DNA from: Haloterrigena sp. KLK7
GTDB taxonomy: Archaea > Halobacteriota > Halobacteria > Halobacteriales > Natrialbaceae
Assembly (NCBI RefSeq): GCF_037914945.1
Contig: NZ_CP149787.1
Coordinates: 1,860,001 to 1,924,000, forward strand
Reading direction: 5' to 3'
DNA length: 64,000 nucleotides
Part shown: piece after piece, positions 52,446 through 60,450 of the stretch
Layout: each line of letters opens with the position of its first letter
Position numbering within the stretch: position 1 is the stretch's first letter
Translations under genes and position numbers: made by a program
Notes under the pieces: model-generated
What the model saw: only the letters and a program-made list of their open reading frames with translations
What the model was told of the DNA's origin: nothing
Databases searched by the model: none

Positions 52446-53807
52446 ATGGCGATACTCGACGACCTCTCGGGCTACGAGTTCGAGGACCTGATGGAGGACG
52501 TGTTTCGACACTGCGGCTACGAGAACGTCCGGCAGTCGCGGCGGACGGCCGACGAGGGACGGGACGTCCTGATGGAAGAGGTCGTCGACGGCCGCCGCCG
52601 GGCGGTCGTCGTCGAGTGCAAACACACGGCGACCGTCAGCCGGCCGGTCATCCAGAAGCTCCACTCGGCGGTCGCGACCTACGACTACGACGGCCCGGTC
52701 CGGGGGATGGTGGTGACGACCGGCCGGTTCACCGACCCCGCACGCGAGTACGCCGCGAATCTGGGATCGAACCGAGAGGGCGGCGTCGAACTCCTCGACG
52801 GCCAGGACCTCCGGGAGATCGGCGAGGAGATCGGGTTGGACCTCTACAACGGCCGGATCGAGATCCTCTGCGAGGAGGCGCTCCGGCCGACCCACCCCAC
52901 CGCCGGTCGGGACGCGCCCGTCTTCGAGGCCGTCCGCGAGATCGAGAACCTCGAGGCCGCGACGATTCCGACGCCCGAGACGACGGTCGAACTCGAGCCG
53001 ATGGTCACGATCCGCGCGACGACCGACGCGACGTTCGAGACGTCGGTCGGCGTCGTCCACCGGATCGACGAGGCGACCGACCTCGCGATCCGCGCCGACC
53101 GCGACGAACCGCGGGTCGCGACCGGCGACGTTCGCGATCTCGTCGCGAACGCCTCGGCGTCCCGAATCGACCTCGAGTCGGCCGGCCTCGAGTCGACGTT
53201 CGACGGGGTCGAGCGTCGTCGGTTCGGGCAGACCGAGACCGAGTACAAGGAGTGGGCCGTCGACCGCCTCCGGCAGGCACAGACGACGACGGTCCAGTAC
53301 ACGGGCGGCAACAACGTCGACTACGAGAAGACCTGCACCCCCAAGCGGTCGGACGTCTCGATTCGGGAAATCGATCCCGTCTACGTTCCGCACGTCCGCT
53401 CCCGACTCTCGCTCGGCGAGTACGACTACCGGTACGCCTACCGCGCCGCCGGCCCCTCGCGGGCGACCACGCGAAACGACCTCCAGGAGTGCGTCCACTG
53501 CGGGACGGCGGGTGCGAGCGAGACCTACACCTACTGCGACAACTGCGGGAGCGTCAACTGCGAGGAGCACGTTCGGACGGAGCGACTCGAGGGCGACCCC
53601 GTCTGTACCGGCTGTGCCGTCACCGAGCGCTTCGCGCTCAAGACGAAGTACTTCTACGACGAAGCCAACCTCGAGGCCTTCCGCGAGGAGTACGCGGCCA
53701 TGCCGGTCCACGAGAAGGCCACGGAGAACGCCCCGCTGGCCGTCGGAAGCGTCCTCTGTGCGCTGCTCGCGGCCTTCCTCGTCGCGAGCTCGGTCGGCCT
53801 CGTGTGA
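52446..53807 (+). CDS. Mrr-type nuclease with zinc-ribbon region and C-terminal membrane anchor
   Basis: 453 aa from the ATG at 52446 (GTG three codons upstream possible). Residues 1-125 form a Mrr/restriction-endonuclease fold: GYEFEDLMEDVFRHCGYENV, then DEGRDVLM (Asp 40) and VVVECKH (Glu 57, Lys 59). The middle part has a beta-rich region of unknown nature. Residues about 347-395 hold paired Cys (CVHCG, YCDNCGSVNC, VCTGC) and EEH, like two zinc ribbons. A C-terminal hydrophobic helix (NAPLAVGSVLCALLAAFLVA) should anchor it in the membrane. No methylase lies nearby. Confidence 0.82.
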   Translation: MAILDDLSGYEFEDLMEDVFRHCGYENVRQSRRTADEGRDVLMEEVVDGRRRAVVVECKHTATVSRPVIQKLHSAVATYDYDGPVRGMVVTTGRFTDPAREYAANLGSNREGGVELLDGQDLREIGEEIGLDLYNGRIEILCEEALRPTHPTAGRDAPVFEAVREIENLEAATIPTPETTVELEPMVTIRATTDATFETSVGVVHRIDEATDLAIRADRDEPRVATGDVRDLVANASASRIDLESAGLESTFDGVERRRFGQTETEYKEWAVDRLRQAQTTTVQYTGGNNVDYEKTCTPKRSDVSIREIDPVYVPHVRSRLSLGEYDYRYAYRAAGPSRATTRNDLQECVHCGTAGASETYTYCDNCGSVNCEEHVRTERLEGDPVCTGCAVTERFALKTKYFYDEANLEAFREEYAAMPVHEKATENAPLAVGSVLCALLAAFLVASSVGLV

Positions 53808-54117
53808 ACTCGAACTCGCGTCCCACGTTTCTCGACGACGCGTTCGGATACCGACCGAAACGAGTACTCCGGACTTCGTCTCGGTTCGACTCGATCTACA
53901 CGCGTGCGGTGGCGCGCGCTGTCGCGCGGTGAAGCCGACGGCGAACCGCGCCACAAACACGTGCGAGGGATGAACGAGCGAACTCGTGAGCGAGTGAATC
54001 GGCTGGGGAGGGTGTGGCAATCCCTGTTGCCAGCGGGAGCACTGTTCTTGCTTCCGTCCTCGGCCGATACTCGTCGATAATTGTCGAGCGGTCGAGCGTC
54101 ACTGACCGAACAGCCCC
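53808..54117. repeat. gene-free stretch with dispersed intergenic repeat
   Basis: 310 bases without a credible gene. A hairpin GCGCG-CTGT-CGCGC lies near 53917-53930. The block at about 53960-54050, read on the minus strand, matches the block near 5605-5680 (AGAACAGTG word, CGCTGGC, and the identical CCACACCCTCCCCAGCCG core). These are two copies of a non-coding repeat family in opposite orientation. Confidence 0.55.
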
Positions 54118-54657
54118 TTACTGTACCAGTGACGAGAACTCGAGTGCGAACTCCTCCACTGCCTCCCAATCCGTGTACTCGTAGTCGCGAGACGTGTCCG
54201 TATCGCTGCCCGCCTTCCCGGCGATCCGGCGCATCACGACGCGTTTCAGCAGGCCGTACTCGCTGTACCTGAGCGCGCCAGCGACGGACAGCGTGCGGTC
54301 GGGTTCCCAGCCGGTCTCCTCGAGGAACGCCTCGAGCATCTCCCGCGCCGGCTCCCGATCGTCCGGATCCGCGTGCGCCGCGGTCAGACTCACCGAGAAG
54401 AACGCCGACGGGCGGCGATGCAGCGCCTCGAGGTGGTCGCGGACGAACTCGCCGACGTACTCCTGATGGGCGCCCATATGGATCGACGCCCCGACGATCA
54501 CCCCGTCGTAGTCGCCCGGCTCGAGGGCCGCCGGCGGATGCTTCGCGTGGACCAGCGTCGCGTCGCGTCCCTCGGCGGCGAGCGCGTCGCCGATCCGCTC
54601 GGCGATCGCCGCCGTCTGCCCCTCGCTCGTCCCGTACGCGACGAGAATTCGGGCCAT
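54118..54657 (-). CDS. flavodoxin-domain protein (HemG-like)
   Basis: 179 aa from the ATG at 54657; upstream in-frame residues are Ser/Arg-rich and not protein-like. FMN-binding start RILVAYGTSEGQTAAIAERI, then GVIVGASIHMGAHQEYVGEF, FFSVSLTAAHADPDD and VAGALRYSEYGLLKRVVMRR. It resembles the HemG-type protoporphyrinogen oxidase flavodoxins. Because haem genes are not adjacent, the substrate is tentative. Confidence 0.84.
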   Translation of the reverse strand: MARILVAYGTSEGQTAAIAERIGDALAAEGRDATLVHAKHPPAALEPGDYDGVIVGASIHMGAHQEYVGEFVRDHLEALHRRPSAFFSVSLTAAHADPDDREPAREMLEAFLEETGWEPDRTLSVAGALRYSEYGLLKRVVMRRIAGKAGSDTDTSRDYEYTDWEAVEEFALEFSSLVQ

Positions 54658-54868
54658 CACCGCCCACCACGAATCCGCTCGCGTCGGTGGCACTCGAGTC
54701 GACGGCTCTCGATTCGATGGCTCGCGATCCGATCGCCTCGAGTTCGATCGTTCTCGAGTCGAAGCCCCGCCAGTTCGGATCGAGACGCGAACGCGGTCAT
54801 ACGACGCGTTCACCGAACGGGGCTATTAACCACTAGCCCGGGACGTCCTCGAGCGGCCTCCACCCCGC

Positions 54869-57469
54869 TCACTCGTCCGCGAGCAGCCCGCGCAGGGAGT
54901 TGCTGACGATCAGCAGCCCGGTGACGGTCAGCGCACCGGTCGTGACGACCGGATTCAACAGGCCCGCCAGCGCGACGGGGATCACGATCGCGTTGTAGCC
55001 GAGCGCCAGGCCGAGATTCTGGACGACCCGACGGCGGGCGGCCCGCGCGAGGGCGAAGGCCTGCTCGACCGCGCCGAGGTCGTCCTCGACGATCGCGAGA
55101 TCGGCCGCGTCGGCGGCCAGCGCCGTCCCGCCGCCCAGCGAGAGTCCCAGATCCGCCGCCGCCAGCGCCGGCGCGTCGTTGGTGCCGTCGCCGACCATCG
55201 CCACGCGACCCTCGGCGCGCAGCCGGCGGATCGCCGCGGTCTTGCCCGCGGGCGGGACGTTCGCGAAGACCCGCGTGACGCCCGAGTGCTCCCGGAAGCT
55301 AGCCGCAGCCGAGCCGTCGTCGCCGGTGAGGACCACGACGTCGACGCCCTCGTCGGCCAGCGCCGTCACCGTCTCCGTCCACTCGGGTCGGGGCTCGTCG
55401 CCGACGACGATGAGCCCCTCCGCGCGGCCGTCCCGACCGACGACGACGGGCAAGTGGCCGGCCGCCCGCGCCTCGGCGATGCGTTCCTCGAGGCCGTCCT
55501 CGAGGTCCCAGCCCCGCTCTCGGAAGAGGTCGGGGTGACCGACGAGGACCCGCTGGCCGTCGACGATCTCGTCAGAACGCCCGCGTTCTGACGGCTCATC
55601 AGACGGAGTCTGATAAACGCCCTCGACGCCGGTGGCGTGGCGCTCGAACTCTCGGACCGTTCCGGATTCGGCGCCGTCATCGCCGTCTGCGACGTCGTCG
55701 ACGACGCCGCCGTCGGATCGGTGGTCCGACGTGGATTCCCTCGAGTCGCCGAAGGCGTCCGCGATCGCCGCGGCCGCCGGATGCGAGGCCCGTCGCTCGA
55801 CCGCGGCGGCCGCTCGCAGGAGGTCCTCGGGCGCGTCGGCCTCGAGGACGGTCATCTCGCCGGTCGTCAGCGTCCCCGTCTTGTCGAAGACGACGACGTC
55901 GATCTCGCGCAGGCGCTCGAAGACGCTCTCGTCGAAGACGACGATGCCGCGCTCGAGGGCGTCGCGGATGCTCGAGGCGATCGAGACGGGGGTCGCGAAC
56001 GCGAACGCCCACGGGCTGGCGGCGATGAGCGCCAGACAGACGGCCGCGGCGACACCGATCGCGGTCCCCTCGAGGACGACGGCGGCCAGCCCCGCGACGA
56101 CGGCCGCGGCGACGACGATCGGAAGGGCGGTGCCGGCGAGCGCGTCGGCCCGGCGCTGGACGCCGTGGTCCGCGCTCTGGAGGTTCCAGACGGTCCGCGT
56201 CAGTCGATCGATGCTGCTGGTCGTCTCGTCGTCGACGGCGACGACCGCGGCGCCGTCGGTGACGACCGAGCCGCCGATCACCGGCTCGCCCTCGGTCTTC
56301 GAGACCGGTAGCGACTCGCCGGTAACGACCGCCTCGTCGACGGTACACGTCCCCTCGGCGAGGCGGCCGTCGACCGGGATGCGCTCGCCAGCGCGAACGA
56401 GCAGGCGGTCGTCGGCCGCGACCTCCGCGACCGGTACCTCCCGCGTCGCCCCGTCGGACTCGAGGACGCGCGCCGTGCCGACCTGCGAGATCGTGAGATC
56501 GGTCAGCCGGTTCAGGGCGTCGCGTTTGACCGTCTCCTCGTAGAAGATCGCGCCCATCACGACCGCGGCGACGAGGATCGTCAGGTCGAAGTAGAGGTCC
56601 GGCCCGCCGCGGACGAAGGCGATCCCGCCGGCGGCGTAGGCGGCCACGATGGTCAGCGTCGCCAGCAGGTGCGTGCTCGGCTCGCGGAGCTTCAGGCTCA
56701 CGTACGCCCCCCGCAGGAGCGGCCGGCCGGTCAGGTAGAGAATGGCGCCGGTCATCCCCATGAACAGCGGGGCGTAGAGGCTGACCTCGTCGCTGTTGAA
56801 CTGCTGTGCGAACTGTTCGAACAGCCAGTAGTCGGTGAACGCGGCGAGATACATCGGATAGAACGTCGTGACGTACGGCACCAGCAGAAACGAGCCGAAG
56901 ACGATCCCGACGATGTAGCGCACCTCGAGGACGTTCTCCGAGCGACGCTTCCGGACTCCCTGCATCTCGCGCGACCGGCGGGTCGTGCTCTCCTCGCCCG
57001 CCGCGTCGTCGTCCTCGGCGGCCTCCTCGCGGCGGTAGGCCGTGTAGCCGGTCGTGCTCAGCGCGTCCTCGAGCGCCTCGGCCGCGATCCGATCGGGGTC
57101 GTGATCGACCCGGACCGTCTCCGTGACGTAACTGGCCGCCGCGTCCGCGACGCCGTCGCGGTTCTCGGCGACCGACTCGAGGTACGACTCGCACTGGGCC
57201 GAGTGCATCCCGTCGATTCGGAAGAACGACCGCTCGAGGTCCGCCGCTCGATCGCCGTCGGCCGTTCCGTCCGCGGTAGCTGTCTCGTCCGCGTCGACTG
57301 GTCCGTCCGCGCCGCCCTCGCCGACGCCGAGGTCCGCGGCGATGTCCCGACAGCCCGTCGAGCAGAACGGGCCGTCGGCTCCCGCGTCCGCCACCGGCTC
57401 GCCGGTCGACTCGTCGAGCGCGGTTCCGCAGAGACGACACCGCTCCCGGTCCGTTCGCGTTTCGCTCAC
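54869..57469 (-). CDS. P1B-type heavy-metal ATPase lacking the CPC motif
   Basis: 866 aa with a GTG start at 57469. N-terminal Cys motif C-x2-C...C-x3-C (Cys 11, 14, 36, 40) as in FixI/CcoI-type pumps. Then an HMA-like domain (FFRIDGMHSAQCESYLES, about 82-145) with only one Cys. Eight membrane helices; TGES near 384; DKTGT near 525-530; ASHP; GDGTNDAPALAAADLG near 757. The transmembrane metal site usually written CPC reads ASPWAFAFATP near 480-490, so the classic Cu+ ligands are missing. Substrate is uncertain. Confidence 0.88.
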   Translation of the reverse strand: MSETRTDRERCRLCGTALDESTGEPVADAGADGPFCSTGCRDIAADLGVGEGGADGPVDADETATADGTADGDRAADLERSFFRIDGMHSAQCESYLESVAENRDGVADAAASYVTETVRVDHDPDRIAAEALEDALSTTGYTAYRREEAAEDDDAAGEESTTRRSREMQGVRKRRSENVLEVRYIVGIVFGSFLLVPYVTTFYPMYLAAFTDYWLFEQFAQQFNSDEVSLYAPLFMGMTGAILYLTGRPLLRGAYVSLKLREPSTHLLATLTIVAAYAAGGIAFVRGGPDLYFDLTILVAAVVMGAIFYEETVKRDALNRLTDLTISQVGTARVLESDGATREVPVAEVAADDRLLVRAGERIPVDGRLAEGTCTVDEAVVTGESLPVSKTEGEPVIGGSVVTDGAAVVAVDDETTSSIDRLTRTVWNLQSADHGVQRRADALAGTALPIVVAAAVVAGLAAVVLEGTAIGVAAAVCLALIAASPWAFAFATPVSIASSIRDALERGIVVFDESVFERLREIDVVVFDKTGTLTTGEMTVLEADAPEDLLRAAAAVERRASHPAAAAIADAFGDSRESTSDHRSDGGVVDDVADGDDGAESGTVREFERHATGVEGVYQTPSDEPSERGRSDEIVDGQRVLVGHPDLFRERGWDLEDGLEERIAEARAAGHLPVVVGRDGRAEGLIVVGDEPRPEWTETVTALADEGVDVVVLTGDDGSAAASFREHSGVTRVFANVPPAGKTAAIRRLRAEGRVAMVGDGTNDAPALAAADLGLSLGGGTALAADAADLAIVEDDLGAVEQAFALARAARRRVVQNLGLALGYNAIVIPVALAGLLNPVVTTGALTVTGLLIVSNSLRGLLADE

Positions 57470-57510
57470 TGTCCGAACAGTCGGACTCGAGGATCATAAC
57501 GCTGTCAACC

Positions 57511-57612
57511 TCGAGCGACGACTGCCATCGGTCCCCCCTCGAGCGACGACTGCCATCGGTCCCCCCTCGAGCGACGATCGTTCCCTCCTCACCCTCGAGT
57601 GACGATCGTTCC
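57511..57612. repeat. four-copy 28-bp tandem repeat across a gene's 3' end
   Basis: Copies begin at 57511, 57539, 57567 and 57595, each with TCGAG(C/T)GACGA. Copies 1 and 2 are identical over all 28 bases; copies 3 and 4 diverge in their second halves. Copy 4 lies inside the last codons of the gene at 57589-58989, and copy 3 holds its stop codon. The repeat seems to have grown outward from the coding end into the spacer. Confidence 0.85.
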
Positions 57613-58989
57613 GTCCTCGCCGACCGCGACCGCTCGCGCCGCACCGAGCGAAACGGCCAGCAGCGCGCCGGACGCGTCGATGTCGGTGCGCTCCCAGCCG
57701 GCGGCCGCACCGCCGCGCTCGTGGACCGCGCCGTCGGCCGCACACGCCATCGCCCGTTCCTCGCGGCGGTCGATCCCGGTCAGCGCGTCGTCGGCGACCC
57801 GTTCGGGCGTCCACGTCGGGCCGTCGTAGCGGTGGACGACGCCGTCGTCGGCGCTCACCAGACAGTCGTCCCGTCCCGCGGTGGCGACGTCGGTGAGCGT
57901 CCCGTCGGCGCCCTCGAGTCCGACCCGCTCGAACGACTCGCCGCCGTCGGTCGTCTCGTAGACGCCGTCGTTGGTGTCACAGCAGTAGCCGACCGCGTCG
58001 TCGGCGAGCGCGACGCCGGAGAGACTCGAGCCGCTGCCGGGTTTCTCGGGGCCGGTCCACTCGAGGGCGCTGCCGTCGCCGTCGGCGTCGTACGCCCCGC
58101 GGAGCACGGCCCCGGAGCCGTTGATCAGGAGGACCGTCTCCGCGCCGCTCGCGCCCCCGACGGCGACGCCCAGCCAGTTGTCGGTGATATCCTCGGGGGC
58201 CGTGAAGTCCGTGTGGCGGCCCGTCTCGGCGTCGATCCGTCCGAGCGCGCCGCTGTCGCCCGCGACCCAGACCGCCTCGCCGTCGGCCGTCGCGTCGACT
58301 CCGCGGAGGTCGTTGCTCCCCGCAGCGGGGCCGTCCTCGAGGAGAGCGGTCCACTCGTCGCCCGCGTCGGCGAGGACGACCCCGCCGTCGCCGACCGCGT
58401 AGGCGGCGCTCGAGTCGGCGGTGTCGTCGGCTGCGGCGACCGCGACGTCTCGTAGCGTCGCGTCCGTCGGCGCCTCGACGGTATGCCACTCCGGCTCGGA
58501 TTCGGGTTCCGATTCCTCTCGAGCGTCTCGAGCCGCGGGATCTGCCGTCTCATCGGCCGCGGTCGATTCGCCGTCGTCGCTTGAGGGCGGTGACTCGAGC
58601 GCGTCCGTCGTATCCGTCGCGTCCGGTTTGGAACGGCTCGATGGCGACGGGTCGGATCCCGTGCGGGGCCGCTCCGGTTCGACTTCTCTGTCCGGCTCCG
58701 GCGTGTCGAGTTCCGGCTCGGATTCCGCTGGCGATTCGTCGCGCTCGGGTTCCGACGCGTCGCGGTCCGCGTTCGGGCGGTCGTCGCCTCGGCCGTGGCG
58801 CAAGTAGAGCACGATCGGCGGCACGACGTACGACGCCAGCGCGAGCGCGGCGAACCAGCGGTGGACGATCGTCAGCGTCCCGAACGCGGTCAGGCCGGCC
58901 GTCGCGACGGCGTGGATCCACGTCTTCGTGTAGGACCGGTAGAAGGGAACGAAGCCGCCGGTCTCGAGGGGCGCGTTCTCTGATGACAT
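57589..58989 (-). CDS. membrane-anchored propeller-like (BNR/WD-type) protein
   Basis: 466 aa from the ATG at 58989. Two hydrophobic helices at about 20-60 (WIHAVATAGLTAFGTLTIV, WFAALALASYVVPPIVLYL) are followed by a long Pro/Glu/Ser acidic linker to about residue 170. The rest holds repeats of the form AVGDGGVVLADAGDEWTALL, VWVAGDSGALGRIDAETGRH, GVYETTDGGESFERVGLEG, AVAVGEDGTIVTRG. That pattern (DGGxSF, GDDGxI) is typical of BNR/YCF48-like seven-bladed propellers. It probably sits at the membrane with the propeller on one side. Function unknown. Confidence 0.65.
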   Translation of the reverse strand: MSSENAPLETGGFVPFYRSYTKTWIHAVATAGLTAFGTLTIVHRWFAALALASYVVPPIVLYLRHGRGDDRPNADRDASEPERDESPAESEPELDTPEPDREVEPERPRTGSDPSPSSRSKPDATDTTDALESPPSSDDGESTAADETADPAARDAREESEPESEPEWHTVEAPTDATLRDVAVAAADDTADSSAAYAVGDGGVVLADAGDEWTALLEDGPAAGSNDLRGVDATADGEAVWVAGDSGALGRIDAETGRHTDFTAPEDITDNWLGVAVGGASGAETVLLINGSGAVLRGAYDADGDGSALEWTGPEKPGSGSSLSGVALADDAVGYCCDTNDGVYETTDGGESFERVGLEGADGTLTDVATAGRDDCLVSADDGVVHRYDGPTWTPERVADDALTGIDRREERAMACAADGAVHERGGAAAGWERTDIDASGALLAVSLGAARAVAVGEDGTIVTRG

Positions 58990-59124
58990 CGAATGTTCGG
59001 TCGCGGTATCGGTCGGCGTTCGATCGGTCGGCTCGAGTCCAACGTATCGGACTCGCGAGCAAAAGGATGCTGCAGGCACGCGCACGACGGCTTCGCGGGC
59101 CGTCCTCGATGCCGTCCCGTCCGG

Positions 59125-59790
59125 TCAGAACCCGTGATCGCCCTCGAGCAACACGAGCTGGGTCCGGTCGTCGACGCGCTCGTACTCCATCGAGACGAGC
59201 TTCCCGACGACGCTGCCCTGCCCGTAGACCTCCTCGGCGCGGGCGTCCTCGAGCGGGTACGCGTACTCCCGGACGCGTTCGACGGCTGCCTGGAAGTCAT
59301 CGACGATCTTGTTGGTCGAGCCGACCAGCACGAGGTCCTTCGCGCCGAAGGCCCACGCGCCGACGCCGTTGCCCAGGGCGTTGGCCCCGAGCAGTTCGCC
59401 GGACTCGGCGATGGCGTTGACGCTGTCGAAGAAGACGTCCGCCGTCGTCGCCTCGCGGCGGGCCTCGGAGCGCTCCTCGTCGTCGTCGATCTCCTGCACC
59501 TTCGCGCCGAGGTACTCGAACCCCTCGGCGTCCTCGAGGTCGTCGGTGAAGCCGATCTCTTCGAGGGTCGTCGAGTGGCCGTCCATCACCGTCGCGCCGT
59601 CGGGAATCTGCTCGCGGAGATGCTCGCGGGCGTCGTCGCCGTCGTCGAAGACGTGGACGTCGATATTGCGATCCTCGACGTTCGAAACGACGGTCTCGAT
59701 CGTCTCCTCGTCCGGATCGGTATCGAATCTCGACGGGTCCACCTCGAGGTCGTCGACGAAATCGTCCTTCGTGTAGTAGTCGTCTCCCAT
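59125..59790 (-). CDS. LUD-domain (LutC/YkgG) protein
   Basis: 221 aa. The segment VMDGHSTTLEEIGFTDDLED, then DVFFDSVNAIAESGELLGAN and ALGNGVGAWAFGAKDLVLVG matches the LUD fold used in lactate-utilisation LutC and LutB proteins. A conserved final VSMEYERV segment follows. Partner lutA/lutB genes are not adjacent, so its role in lactate oxidation is uncertain. Confidence 0.86.
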   Translation of the reverse strand: MGDDYYTKDDFVDDLEVDPSRFDTDPDEETIETVVSNVEDRNIDVHVFDDGDDAREHLREQIPDGATVMDGHSTTLEEIGFTDDLEDAEGFEYLGAKVQEIDDDEERSEARREATTADVFFDSVNAIAESGELLGANALGNGVGAWAFGAKDLVLVGSTNKIVDDFQAAVERVREYAYPLEDARAEEVYGQGSVVGKLVSMEYERVDDRTQLVLLEGDHGF

Positions 59791-59883
59791 GTACGCGGTC
59801 GTTCGGCGGCCCGACGGGACAAACGTGGGCCTTGTAATACCGGCAACAGAGGCAGAAGGACGCCTATCGCTGTCGCCGGGCGC

Positions 59884-60192
59884 CTATCGGGTTCGGCGAC
59901 GCGTCGTCTCGAGCGAGACCGTCAGCACGCCGTTGTTGTAGACGGCGCTGCGGTCGTCGCCGAAGGCCCACCGCGAGGGGATCGACGCCAGCGGCGACAG
60001 GATGCGGGCGCAGCGCTCGTCGTCGCGGTCGATCGCGATCCGGACTCGAGTCGCTCCCGCCTCGACGGTGAGGTCGTCGATCTCGGCCGGCGAGACGTCG
60101 GCGACGACCGCGAGGCGGTCGGCGGTGTGGTCGTGGAGAATTCGGACGGGAAACGGGAAGGGCGTCGTTTCGGCGGCACCGAACGCGGACAT
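59884..60192 (-). CDS. Hsp20/alpha-crystallin-like small protein (DUF7127-like)
   Basis: 102 aa from the ATG at 60192. Strand pattern RILHDHTADRLAVVADVSPA, EIDDLTVEAGATRVRIAIDR and a final VYNNGVLTVSLETTRRR resembles the alpha-crystallin fold, including the NGVLTV hairpin. It is shorter than true Hsp20 and lacks the C-terminal I-x-I tail. I recall it as a haloarchaeal family (DUF7127). A chaperone role is inferred. Confidence 0.62.
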   Translation of the reverse strand: MSAFGAAETTPFPFPVRILHDHTADRLAVVADVSPAEIDDLTVEAGATRVRIAIDRDDERCARILSPLASIPSRWAFGDDRSAVYNNGVLTVSLETTRRRTR

Positions 60193-60450
60193 GCGACGAC
60201 GGTTCGACTCGAGCGGCAAACGTCTCCGCGTGTACGACTGGTCGCTTGATGACGAGACGGATCGGACGTCGCTGTGACTCACCGTCCGTTCGTCGTGTGG
60301 CTCCGGACCACTGAACGCCGGTCGCTTAGCCCGAAGTGGAGCGGGGTGGAGAGTGGCGATACTGATCGACCGTCCCTCCTCGAGAGTCGCGTCTCGAGTG
60401 CCCAGTCCACGCGACCGACACAGGTGCGTACGAACCCGACAGTCCCGATC

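Noticed and set aside
54658-54868. CTCGAG-rich stretch upstream of the flavodoxin gene considered as an operator array
   Set aside because: CTCGAG/CTCGAC words are abundant throughout the window as Leu-Glu codon pairs and in spacers; no regular spacing is seen.
57511-57612. 28-bp repeats considered as a CRISPR array
   Set aside because: The copies are directly adjacent without spacers, there are only four, and no cas genes are present.
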